Assembly (NCBI GenBank): GCA_027922465.2
Contig: BQMF02000217.1
Coordinates: 124,001 to 188,000, forward strand
Length of the DNA: 64,000 bases
Direction of reading: 5' to 3'
Origin: Turritopsis dohrnii
Lineage: Eukaryota > Cnidaria > Hydrozoa > Anthoathecata > Oceaniidae
Positions 28,801-35,130 of this stretch are shown here, in pieces. Below the pieces are notes generated by a model that had not been told where the DNA came from, searched no databases, and saw only the letters and a program-made list of their open reading frames with translations. A program made the position numbers and the translations under genes. The stretch's first letter is position 1; each line of letters begins with the position of its first letter.

Positions 28801-31800
28801 AGCTTCCTATCAATACAAACAACGTATCACTGACATAACTTTTCATAATACCAGTTTTGATATACAAGCGTCTTCATATAAACTGATTTTTAAATTATTG
28901 CGAATTTACTAACGACCAAATTGGTAGTATTTTATCATCATTATCACGCGTGATTGTACTCCTTGAATAAACGAAAACGATGCTAGCATTCTTACTGTTT
29001 AAATGGCGCCTGATGGTGTGCAGAATAGGTGCGCAACGCGCCTAGAACAGGTTGAGGAGCGCTGTTTTTAAAAAATTTGCTGGCGCGTTTATAGCGCGCC
29101 AAGAAGGCCCTACGTGCTTCTTTGTTAACGCACCTACTAAAAAATATACTTCCAAGACTGAGAATAGGAAACAACCGAAAACAACCATAGGAAACAAACA
29201 TTAAGTTGGTATTACAGGCCTCGAAATTTCAGGGTAACGATCGTTCCGTTAACACGTGGGTACCATGACAGCATCATCTAGGGAAACGAATTTCCGTTTC
29301 TGTAAAGTACCCATTTCTGCTTTATAGAGGATAAAACAGTTGAATCATTGAGATGATAACGACATAAAATTAAAAAGACAAATCAAATGAAAATAACAAA
29401 ACCCCTTAACTTTAAAGGACTCATTGGTGCTTTTCGGTAACAATATACAGAAACTATCGTTTCCCAGAACCAAAATGGCGGTACCCAGTCATTAATGAAG
29501 TACATCGGTAAACGATCGTTTCCATTACTAATATAATACGGAAACCAAGTATAGTTTACGTGAAAGTTTGAAATTTCGAGGCCTGTATTAACAATGGTAC
29601 AAATATGGCTTATTAATGACTTTCTTTTTTCATTTTTCAATTCAATTCCACCACAGTTTCAAAATACTTTGTCAGAAACTTTGGCAAGAAGAAAATTTCG
29701 CAGTTTTGTGGTATTTTAAAAGCATCACAAACACACCTTTTATTTATAAGCATAACGGATATAAGCATAATTAGGCTGATAATTGCCAAAAATTTAAGCA
29801 TGTACTAAGCATACCTTTGACCCAAAAAAATTGTGCAAGCATAAACAATGGTCAGAAAATTAATTATTATCTCATTTCTTTTTTTTTCGTTTTTGCTGCT
29901 ATTTACCATATGAAAACCCTACATCTTACTAAAAAACTATAACAATATAGGTTTGAAAATAAAGCAGTAAAATAAATAAAAAACAATGGTCAAAAAATAA
30001 ACTGAAACTCAATATTTATGGTTATTAGGTGTGGATAGACTAAGCATAGATTAAGGCTCCATTCTCAAAATCTTTAAGCATAACTGAGGCTGAGCCAAAT
30101 TTACCTGATGCTTATAAAAGAAAAAAGGTGTAATACATTTCAAGTAAAATATAATTTTTGTTCATCCACAAAAATAAATTCCTGCGAAATCTACTTTATA
30201 TTATTAACCACTAAAATCAAATCCGCAAAAATACAAAAATTTAACAGTTTTTTCAAATCATGAAATTTTCTTCCCACAAAATTTCTGTAGAGTGCCTGCT
30301 CCCCTAACCACTAACTTTAAATATATATAAAGTTGCATAATTCGTCAATGCAAACTTGAAAACACAGCTAAATGGATTTAGCACCACAATTGGTCATTCT
30401 AGATTTCAAATCAACAAGAACAAACAAGGAGAATAAACTTGATAGCAAATATACTGTAATTGCAAACATCATCGGATGTTCCTCTTTCCGTTAACTTGTT
30501 CTTCTTTCGGCTAACTAATTTCACATTCATCAAAAGTGATGCAAATAACAAAATTTTATTGAATTTAGTGTTCATAATAACAGTTTAATCCCTTTTCTCT
30601 CAATTTAAGTGATTTCTTCCTTTGCTTCTGCAGATACAAGACAACCACAGGCTTATAAAAATGTATGCCTTTACTGTTTACATATCGAAGGCCACCATAT
30701 TTTTATCAGCAAAGTTTTTTTAGAAAACAATAGTGCCGTCTCGAAAAAATCTATAGACGCATTGGGGATTTCACTATTGTGAGCGTGCAGAGACAGCTAT
30801 GAAAAAAGTAATTATTGCAGCACAATCATTACTAATTTTTTTTAAGTAATGATTATTTTATAAATGATTCACTCACACGTGAACGAAGTAAAAATAATGA
30901 CAATGCGTCCTTTGGGTGAAACGTTTTATGAAAGAAATGTCACTCACATTTCTTGAATGATGAATCTATGGGTGACATTATCAACTCGGGATTTGCCGCT
31001 TATTGAATGTTTGTGCGAAAAATTTAACTGCTTGAATAATCAAGCTGAAATCAGTGCTAACAAAAACAATTATTGTTGCTATAGCGGAGTAAGGACACCC
31101 GGTTACGGAATTACCTTACTGTAAACTTTGGATGATTTACTCGCGTATATGATATATATAAGAAAATTGTTTTTGTGGATAAAATCTCAGATGCTGGTAG
31201 CATTCCAGACGGCAGAGGAATATCAAGGAATCGATCTGTTCTGTTATTTATGACACCAAATTTTGAAGCATTTATTTTGCAATGAAGCCATTCTAAATAA
31301 TTTTTTCATGATGATCGCTACCCGGTGTTAATTTCATTCTATAAATCAGTAAGTATTTGCCAATTCATTTTGAAACTTTCCATAAACATAGCTAAATGTA
31401 TATACTTTCAAATAACAAGAAGATTTGTTTGATTTGTTATATACTATCAAACTCAAAGTTAGCGGCTAGCAGCACATGGCAATAAGGGGAGCAGGCACTC
31501 TAATAACATAAGTGGAAGTCAGTCCTGACACAACTTTTAGGTAAAAAGTGATAGCACTTAATTTGTCACATTTATTATATGTTCTTTCAAAGAGTCAAAT
31601 TAGATAAGTTCAGTTGTTGTAGAGAAATATTACTTCCACCTTCATAATTCTAAATTTCGTTGAGAAAAGAGCATAGATCTTGGATAAACTGGCCAAATTA
31701 TACTTTTTATCGTTCTAAAAAAGATAGCTTCACTGCTCGAATTATGTTTAATTACTACTCGATGCTGTTTAATACAATTTAGATAGAAATCTGAATTAGA

Positions 31801-32088
31801 GGATTAGTTTAGTTTAGTATCCTTGCATTTTTGTATACCAAAACAAAGCAGAAAATAAACTAAAAAATTTTAGCTACCTTCTTCTTTTTTATCTTCATCA
31901 TTACTAGTAGTAGTAGTTGGTAGAGCTGCGCGTGAAGTTATATCTCCTGAATGAATATCAAAGACCTCAATGCCAGAACCATTAGAAATAGAAATAATTG
32001 AGTTTAACGATGGGGCATATTGAAACGATAATGGCAAATGTTTGTATGTTGGGTTAGTTTCGTTTTTCCCAACAGGATTATCAGCCAT
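1..32088 (-). CDS. BIRC6: BIRC6 (BRUCE/apollon) gene, 38 exons, 3' end off the window
   Basis: Giant inhibitor-of-apoptosis protein that acts as a combined E2/E3 ubiquitin ligase. I read the exons by conserved protein matches and GT-AG borders with matching phases. In transcription order: 32088-31878, 28148-27967, 27495-27316, 25987-25749, 24996-24951, 24876-24788, 24037-23964, 23804-23755, 23612-23517, 22611-20995, about 20890-20599, 20392-19733, 19586-19470, 19386-19144, 18592-18456, 17879-17743, 17234-17001, 16862-16602, 15965-15289, 15207-15020, 14929-14790, 14523-14320, 14210-13177, 13060-12722, 12632-12292, 12188-11991, 11853-11653, 11194-11067, 10988-10858, 10781-10653, 10030-9827, 7909-7736, 3547-2142, 1839-1608, 1142-1004, 907-760, 465-267, 190-1. 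That is about 3,750 codons, shorter than the vertebrate protein (about 4,850 from memory) even allowing for the missing UBC end. Only the exon 10/11 junction fails to close in phase. Confidence 0.95.
2142..3547 (-). CDS. BIRC6: BIRC6 exon 33, 1.4-kb exon
   Basis: About 468 codons. Matches to the human C-terminal third, in order: a VQQRAVALFQDLLYLNSDNQ helix pair (human TQQRTAIENATVAFFLQCIS...PNNQ), RIHVRISATLNEIEQTL (human RTLHLPVSTTLSDVL), the FSIQFYMANLSDKPVPKTMK block (human VFHLFHKLLAGQPLPAEMT), and FPKVFLRSRVKAEYLLRLML (human YAEVLLKERKHAQCLLRLVL). The donor must be C|GTACGT at 2142, not the nearby AC|GTAAAA, because only that keeps the frame into exon 34. The upstream 4.2-kb intron holds the tandem Helentron-like array. 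Confidence 0.93.
3870..7652 (+). mobile_element. Head-to-tail tandem array of four Helentron-type non-autonomous elements (HINE/DINE-1-like)
   Basis: Units: 3870-5066 (1197 bp), 5067-5919 (853), 5920-6792 (873) and 6793-7652 (860). Each starts TCTATATATTAATAGCCG, followed at once by a CTGT/TTGT microsatellite. Each ends in the hairpin GGCGG(C/T)G-AGCGA-CGCCGCC, then TTGGCGGCTAG. The CTAG end of one unit joins the TC start of the next directly, and the array is flanked by T on both sides. The 5' TC, 3' hairpin plus CTAG, T-T insertion and GTCY-like microsatellite are the known marks of Helentrons and their HINE/DINE-1 derivatives. No rep/helicase coding is present. Units 2-4 are very similar to each other, suggesting recent amplification. 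It lies in the BIRC6 intron between exons 32 and 33. Confidence 0.8.
4625..5035. repeat. Interspersed repeat nested in the first Helentron unit, second copy at 23040-23400
   Basis: Unit 1 is about 340 bp longer than the others because its 3' part is replaced or interrupted here. Shared landmarks with 23040-23400 are GACGTCAGT, CAATAGG(G/A)ATAACTGACGTT, GGTCCGC, TATGACGTCATCAAAAT or TGACGTCATCAAAAT, and CCCATACATTTTTT. The two copies are colinear but diverged. Confidence 0.6.
7736..13060 (-). CDS. BIRC6: BIRC6 exons 24-32, second jelly-roll segment and helical repeats
   Basis: Exons 13060-12722, 12632-12292, 12188-11991, 11853-11653, 11194-11067, 10988-10858, 10781-10653, 10030-9827 and 7909-7736. 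The exon 26/27 junction reads FAPYAKIIGPASS (human FAPLGTITSSS). Exon 27 contains RRSRFAAWAHQF (human RRARSAAWSYIF). Exons 28-29 give the strands LQSIVLHFAEGQICK and VLKLRLKRPNGADHIKL (human ...AVCLRLHRPRDAS). Exons 30-32 are alpha-helical (ELWVDVLSQL, LHHCL-type). The intron between exons 28 and 27 contains a SINE, and that between exons 32 and 31 contains two MITEs. Confidence 0.92.
8196..8966. mobile_element. MITE-like element with TATCGGGG inverted ends
   Basis: Left end TATCGGGGGGAAAAAAAGTC and right end (reverse complement) TATCGGGGAAAAAAAAGTC. Both flanks contain many short GTCGGGGAAAA(A/G)TGACTA motifs facing inward, typical of subterminal repeats. The centre (about 8450-8690) is an acidic-looking, stop-broken sequence without a usable frame. 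It is located in the intron between BIRC6 exons 32 and 31. Confidence 0.65.
8975..9471. mobile_element. MITE with CCTTATTACACGAAA inverted ends and TA duplication
   Basis: Left end CCTTATTACACGAAAACCGCG; right end, reverse-complemented, CCTTATTACACGAAATTAAACCGCG. Both ends are bordered by TA. Subterminal motifs (AAGCCGC, TTAATTAAG) recur in inverted orientation. About 500 bp, no open frame. It directly abuts the 8196-8966 element. Confidence 0.6.
10448..10500 (+). repeat. tRNA-like SINE head (A and B boxes)
   Basis: TAGCTTAGTGGTTAGAG resembles an RNA polymerase III A box, and GGTTCGAGTACC a B box, 22 bp apart. The D and T arms of a true tRNA do not pair well and the anticodon region is shortened, so this is a SINE remnant, not a tRNA gene. 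It lies in a BIRC6 intron. Confidence 0.5.
11300..11598 (-). repeat. tRNA-derived SINE
   Basis: Read on the minus strand, it starts with a tRNA-like head (TAGCCTTGTGGTAGAG A box near 11585; GGGCTCAATCC B box near 11540), continues through a conserved body, and ends near a T-rich tail at about 11300. The body (GATAGCCTCTTCAGTTCCTT, GTCCTGCGAAGGAGGTCCTA) recurs at 53130-53275. It is inserted in the intron between BIRC6 exons 28 and 27. Confidence 0.7.
13177..14210 (-). CDS. BIRC6: BIRC6 exon 23, 1-kb armadillo-like exon
   Basis: About 345 codons in one exon. It starts ICSFMLVSSGGLILLEDLIS, which aligns with the human VLARIANATRP...EIVNEPQLE stretch following the exon 22 block. It then runs as alternating amphipathic helices with a lysine/glutamate-rich middle (AAKMCKKFYEATEGISKH). 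The acceptor is the less usual ...CTGAAG, chosen because it keeps the CK-IC junction seen in the human protein. The donor AACAG|GTAGTG leads into exon 24 in phase. Confidence 0.88.
14320..17234 (-). CDS. BIRC6: BIRC6 exons 17-22, mid scaffold with conserved beta-rich domain
   Basis: Exons 17234-17001, 16862-16602, 15965-15289, 15207-15020, 14929-14790 and 14523-14320. Exon 18 (VVLDFKTVVMLTDLIFPPC, SITISVWD) matches the human discoidin-like segment FVTLDFGRPILLTDVLIPTC. Exon 19 starts with IPLGQYYGHS (human IPLGFYYGHT) and ends in the armadillo-like block LCGKLEWWCDALLDVFKY (human LCGGERWWGQFLSNVLQ). Exon 22 ends HLILICK (human LLLFVCK). All junction phases close. Exon 17 is proline/methionine-rich, like its human counterpart. 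Confidence 0.92.
17743..20890 (-). CDS. BIRC6: BIRC6 exons 11-16, galactose-binding-like and helical scaffold
   Basis: Exons about 20890-20599, 20392-19733, 19586-19470, 19386-19144, 18592-18456 and 17879-17743. Exon 12 carries LCGPVLFSQVMASSRLSGQF, matching the human ILCGPVWLASGLDLSGHAG stretch. Exon 13 carries GDRSICHSGARILFGL (human GRSIAHKCARFLAL). Exons 14-16 read LDARYGMTDMVFEPVIVEPM and QPLHFVCMSASEGSKIEQ, close to the human RYGLYSSPFDP and EPLHFTCVSTSDGTRIE segments. The 5' border of exon 11 is uncertain: frames downstream of the obvious CAG at 20897-20899 contain stops, so the true acceptor must be a less usual AG. Confidence 0.88.
19657..19706. repeat. Perfect 24-bp inverted repeat with 2-nt loop in a 146-bp BIRC6 intron
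   Basis: The arms 19657-19680 and 19683-19706 are exact reverse complements (TTTTGGTTGTATTTTC... / ...GAAAATACAACCAAAA) separated by TT. The hairpin occupies a third of the short intron between exons 12 and 13. It could be the stub of a fold-back element or a structured intron; I see no way to choose. Confidence 0.85.
20995..22611 (-). CDS. BIRC6: BIRC6 exon 10, 1.6-kb exon with acidic/Ser-rich linker
   Basis: The longest exon, about 539 codons without an intron. It begins with a lysine/serine-rich basic patch (KKSRSKRMNSDAKSKK), continues through a long, poorly conserved acidic and serine-rich linker containing DDFSDDDYCLYEDEP, and ends in conserved propeller strands (LVVLGLSDNYLSFLSIPQL, then a HxSIHKICYCSALSAIAVCD strand that matches the human VIYCSGTDRL segment). 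The donor after GGTGGG gives phase 0. The vertebrate protein has comparable acidic segments here, so the linker is expected to be disordered. Confidence 0.92.
23040..23400. repeat. Second copy of the TGACGTCATC-containing interspersed repeat
   Basis: Colinear with 4625-5035 over roughly 300 bp. It lies in the BIRC6 intron between exons 10 and 9 (22612-23516). The boundaries are approximate and no inverted ends were seen. Confidence 0.6.
23517..24996 (-). CDS. BIRC6: BIRC6 exons 5-9, BIR zinc domain and return to the propeller
   Basis: Exons 24996-24951, 24876-24788, 24037-23964, 23804-23755 and 23612-23517. They encode the single BIR domain that binds caspases and IAP antagonists. Exon 5 is a 46-nt microexon (WALPGPMAEAGFYHP). 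Exon 6 gives the first zinc cysteines in CFTCSVCLVCWE. The WSEH codons are split over the 6/7 junction, and exon 7 supplies the zinc His and Cys in EHKRHSPDCPFVKGE. All four zinc ligands of the CX2C...H...C pattern are present, so the domain should fold. Exons 8-9 rejoin the propeller with an IATGTQEGYIVIWE WD-type strand. Confidence 0.95.
25749..28148 (-). CDS. BIRC6: BIRC6 exons 2-4, N-terminal propeller to pre-BIR segment
   Basis: Exons 28148-27967, 27495-27316 and 25987-25749. Exon 2 (NVVSQGICRFLEEEEKLIVA onward) corresponds to the human stretch that follows the first propeller strands. Exon 4 ends with ETFTSWPH-type residues (here LQTFSSWPHMNYK), the invariant sequence that opens the BIR fold. 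Junctions: AAA to GCA GGC, AAG to TGG, and TAC AA to G TGG. Exon 4 also carries a helical stretch ending in an arginine/methionine-rich pre-BIR linker. Confidence 0.9.
26640..26730 (+). repeat. Short interspersed repeat shared with 42268-42360
   Basis: ATGGTGAAAACACTTATAAA, then AAATGAGGC, GAACCTTAC, and CCAGACACAT occur in the same order in both copies. The copy lies in the BIRC6 intron between exons 4 and 3. The ends were not defined. Confidence 0.55.
28176..29160. mobile_element. 985-bp inverted-repeat DNA element with 6-bp target duplication
   Basis: Left end CAGTCTTGGAAGAATAAGGC and right end (reverse complement) CAGTCTTGGAAGTATATTTT. Identical AGAATA hexamers lie at 28170-28175 and 29161-29166. 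Both ends carry GC-rich subterminal blocks of GCGCG motifs unlike the AT-rich surroundings. A nested fold-back (28288-28392) lies inside. There is no transposase frame. The family is not recognised; a 6-bp duplication is unusual and would fit Dada-like elements among known superfamilies. Confidence 0.7.
28288..28392. repeat. Fold-back repeat nested in the 985-bp element
   Basis: CAGCAGGCAAAAACCTGTTC AAAGTCAGCAAAA on the left and TTTTTGCTGACTTTGAGCAT...TTTTTGCCAGTTTGCTTG on the right pair imperfectly around a short AACGTT centre. Confidence 0.55.
29214..29586. mobile_element. 373-bp MITE with ACAGGCCTCGAAATTTCA inverted ends
   Basis: Left ACAGGCCTCGAAATTTCA; right TGAAATTTCGAGGCCTGT. Flanked by ATT on both sides (29211-29213 and 29587-29589). 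The interior repeats AACGATCGTT and GAAACGAT motifs in both orientations. No coding. It is in BIRC6 intron 1, 50 bp from the 985-bp element. Confidence 0.7.
29640..31870. other. AT-rich remainder of BIRC6 intron 1
   Basis: No exon, inverted repeat or clear mobile element found. Contains short A/T runs and GCATAA-rich stretches (29745-30120) only. Confidence 0.5.
31878..32088 (-). CDS. BIRC6: BIRC6 exon 1, start codon and first propeller strand
   Basis: Two in-frame ATGs are possible. The one at 32088 (protein starts MADNPVG) has A at -3 and G at +4, a good context; the one at 32112 (MSSRVYKN) has a weak context. I prefer 32088. The segment LSFQYAPSLNSIISIS followed by a GxxIxVxDxxSG pattern matches the first WD40-like strand at the BIRC6 N terminus. 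The exon ends in an acidic/lysine stretch (EDKKEEG) and is joined across a 3.7-kb intron to exon 2, with the glycine codon split G/GT. The alanine/glycine-rich N-terminal extension of vertebrate BIRC6 is absent. Confidence 0.85.
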
Positions 32089-32160
32089 GTTTTTGTAAAC
32101 CCTCGAACTCATGCGCTTCGCGAATTTTCTTTTTAAAAAAGAGAAGCGCAAAGTGACCAG

Positions 32161-32178
32161 ACGTCATATATATGACGT
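32161..32178. promoter_or_regulatory. Perfect 18-bp palindrome of two CRE half-sites upstream of BIRC6
   Basis: ACGTCATATATATGACGT is its own reverse complement and sits 73 bp upstream of the preferred BIRC6 start codon. TGACGT/ACGTCA are half-sites for ATF/CREB-type bZIP factors, and the centre is TATA-like. That it is a functional promoter element is my inference from position and symmetry; the transcription start cannot be seen. Confidence 0.4.
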
Positions 32179-33099
32179 GTATACCACCACCACCAGCAGC
32201 ACAGGAGGGGGGTCACTAAACCAATTGACGATTTGTGGAGAAATAATCAACCTATAGTGAACTTTGTTGTAATCTTTTGATACTCAGCCAACATTGGCTT
32301 TTGGAAACTTTTTTCTGCCCTTCCTACCGTGCACCACCGTTCGTGGTTTCATGGAATATATAAACAAAACGAAGGCCCGCATCGATGGTGAGGACATTTT
32401 TCCAAATTGTTGTGGATAGTATGAAAGATTATTTCTCTTTCTATAGCAGTGCAAAATGTTTGAACATTCAAATATCTCTTAAAATTGTAAACGTGTAGAA
32501 AACATTGGAACACCGTAAACATTCAAAATATTCGACTTGGTTTAACAACGTTATTTTTCTCGATACGGTGTTAAAAAGGCCGACCCTAGATGTTCATCTG
32601 TGAGAGTTTGCTCATATTTTTATCCTTTACAATCTACTTTAGATTAGGGTTGTTACAAAAACGACGGATAAAGTAAGCGAAGTCCAAATATGTACGTTTT
32701 TATTCATAAAAACAAACTTACAACATAGTATTATTAGTTGATAAATAAATAAATAAATAAATATATATCTTTTATTCAAAACAAGTAAAAAATTACATTA
32801 CTGTCAGTTTCACGCTGAACGATTATCAAATGCAAAATCATTTTGAATCAGCTCTACTTGATTTTTGTCTGGTATTGAGCACTTTTTACAACGGAAATTA
32901 TTTGTTTGATTCTAAATAAATAAATAAATAAATAAGAAATAGAGAGAATTAAAATATTAAAATATGAATTATAAAATATTATAAATTTCGTAAATAGTGT
33001 CTGCGAAGATAATATATTGACACATTAAAACTAACAGAGACTCATCGATTCCGAATCGAGAAAACTGACTAAATCGGTAAGGAATGACTTAGTAAAGTT

Positions 33100-33162
33100 C
33101 AACTTCGTACCCAGGGTATTTTTTCGATATCGAAAAGGCACGAAACCCTGGGTACGAGGTTG
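33100..33162. repeat. CCCAGGGT fold-back, copy 1
   Basis: CAACTTCGTACCCAGGG ... CCCTGGGTACGAGGTTG form a near-perfect inverted repeat around TTTCGATATCGAAA. Confidence 0.75.
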
Positions 33163-33599
33163 AGTAATTTAACTATGGAAAAATACACATAAAGCTTTGC
33201 GTGAAGTCAAAAAAGGTGTGCGTTGCTTTAAATTCCAGCTGAATCAACTAAATATACAAGTTTTCTAAAAGTCAGCTGGGGTTTGTTTTTATTATTTGTT
33301 TCGTCTTTAGCTTTACACACTGCTATGACTCATGTTAAAGATGTTTGGATCAGTAAAACCACTACATAAGCAGATTTGAAGAAGATGTGTTTATAATCTT
33401 TTGTATTTACAGTTTTGGGGAGCTTCTAAACGCGTCTGGAAAGAATAAGTACCCGAAAAAGAATTTCGGAAATTTCGGATCATTTAAAACTTCATAACCC
33501 TGTTAACTTTGTAATATTTGTTTGGGAAAGTGAGTATTTTGGTCACGTGATGCCTCATTCTTTCAAACTCTGTTGTAAAAGTTCTTCATCGAAACGAAA

Positions 33600-33716
33600 C
33601 AAGGTCTCGAACCCAGGGCCTTTTCGATATAGAATATAGCGGCGAAAAAGAAGCAGAAAAATTCTTCGCCGCTATCCGTATATCGAAAAGGCAAGAGACC
33701 CTGGTTTCGAGGTTGG
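33600..33716. repeat. CCCAGGGT fold-back, copy 2
   Basis: GGTCTCGAACCCAGGG on the left and CCCTGGTTTCGAGGTTG on the right. The inner arms are CTTTTCGATATAGAATATAG CGGCGAA and its near complement TTCGCCGCTATCCG. Confidence 0.75.
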
Positions 33717-33916
33717 GTCTGAAATTGCTCATTTGGACCTGAGAAACATTCATTCATTCTAGCCCATTTGGAACTAAAGAAATGCTAACTGGTCCCTTAG
33801 TTAGCGTTCTTTCCCCTCCGCAGTGACATTCCATAATTCCGTAAAATTCCGTTGAATTTATAAATATTTCATACACAAAAGCTAAAAATAGACAATTTCT
33901 CAGGCATTAATTATTA

Positions 33917-33996
33917 AGTTCAACTTCGAATCCAGGGTCCCTTGCTTTTTCGATATTTGGACGGCAGCGTTGAAAGAAGAAGACCTGGGTTTGAGG
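33917..33996. repeat. CCCAGGGT fold-back, copy 3
   Basis: Shorter member: CAACTTCGAATCCAGGGTCC on the left, ACCTGGGTTTGAGGTTG on the right; the centre is reduced. Confidence 0.65.
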
Positions 33997-34261
33997 TTGC
34001 GTTGAGTATATCCGAATTTTCGATAACTCGACCCGTCTTGAGTAACACGAACAATGCTTTATCAAACAAAGTTTTTTTCACTTTTGTCCAACTGAAAAAC
34101 CTGATTCAGCAGTTTCATTTATTTTCATCGGACAAAACTTTCGTATAAACACCAGAAGATTTCAAGAGCTTAATCATGTATAAAATCTAGGCGCGTGGAT
34201 AGGATTTAGGGGATAAATTGTCCCAATGAAAATGTAAAACATTAATAAAAGTAGTAATATT

Positions 34262-34372
34262 ACCAGTGGAAAAAGTTACTGAAAATCACTGCGGAGAAGT
34301 ATATTTCTATAGAATTAGAAACATACTTTTAATGAAAATGATCTTCATCACAGTGACTTTTGACGATTTTCT
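34262..34372. repeat. CCAGTGGG-type MITE, copy 1
   Basis: ACCAGTGGAAAAAGTTACTG on the left; TTCATCACAGTGACTTTTGA on the right with the outer end lost. Shares its centre (TATTTCTATAGAA...) with the copies at 34570 and 62980. Confidence 0.55.
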
Positions 34373-34569
34373 CTACTGTGTTATGATCCAATGACTAAAT
34401 TGACACAACGACAGAGAAACTCTTTTGCTTGTTCTTCTTTTAAAAATGCTTAACAAAATATTTACAGACACACAAAGTAGAGTTTTCTATACAATAGACT
34501 TGGCTTGTATGAAATTTACAATTTTCCAAAATATTATAAAGATCAAGATCCTTTTCTTGCATTCAACTA

Positions 34570-34690
34570 CCCAGCGGGCAAATTTGTTGAAAAGTCTCTG
34601 TGAAGGAGTGCTTTTCTATAGAAATATACGAACTACTTCAATGAAAAATGCTCTTCATCGCAGTGACTTTTTGACGATTTTGCCCGCTGG
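34570..34690. repeat. CCAGTGGG-type MITE, copy 2 (complete)
   Basis: CCAGCGGGCAAATTTGTTG on the left and CGATTTTGCCCGCTGG on the right, with inner arms AGTCTCTGTGAAGGAGTGC and GCTCTTCATCGCAGTGACTT. About 120 bp fold-back. Confidence 0.75.
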
Positions 34691-35130
34691 AAACTGTCCT
34701 GAAACGACACGAGTTTTGACACACACTGCCGAGTGAAAGTGGAATGAAAGAAATGGGATTCTCTTCACGAGTGGATATTCTGTTGACATGCCCTATTCCA
34801 GACAACAAGTATTGATAAGTATATCAAAATATTTTTTTCCAACAGTAAGAATATCAGATGGCGGAGTGGAGGGCGGATATAATCATACCGCCATCAACAT
34901 GGTACTTCTCGATATCGCTTTTCGATTTTTCACCATGTTCCACATGTGTTCGGGTTAATTCCGTGTTTCCGTGTATTTTATGATATTTCGGAAACCACAA
35001 GTATAATAATACTATTCAGGAAGATAACCAATTGGTTGACAAGAGCGCCATTTTACCTGCAAATTATTGCTCTGAACGGAAAGAGTACTATTCCAGGTTT
35101 CATCCACCTCATTTAGATAGCCGGGTGTTA

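Larger units (their letters stand above)
32180..35130. other. Spacer between BIRC6 and the potassium channel
   Basis: No gene seen. It holds two AAAT microsatellites (about 32742-32765 and 32917-32938), three CCCAGGGT fold-backs (33100-33162, 33600-33716, 33917-33996), and two members of the CCAGTGGG MITE family (about 34262-34372 and 34570-34690). Confidence 0.6.

Noticed and set aside
34425..34736. 103-codon plus-strand open frame
   Set aside because: Most of it lies in the fold-back MITE at 34570-34690; no domain.
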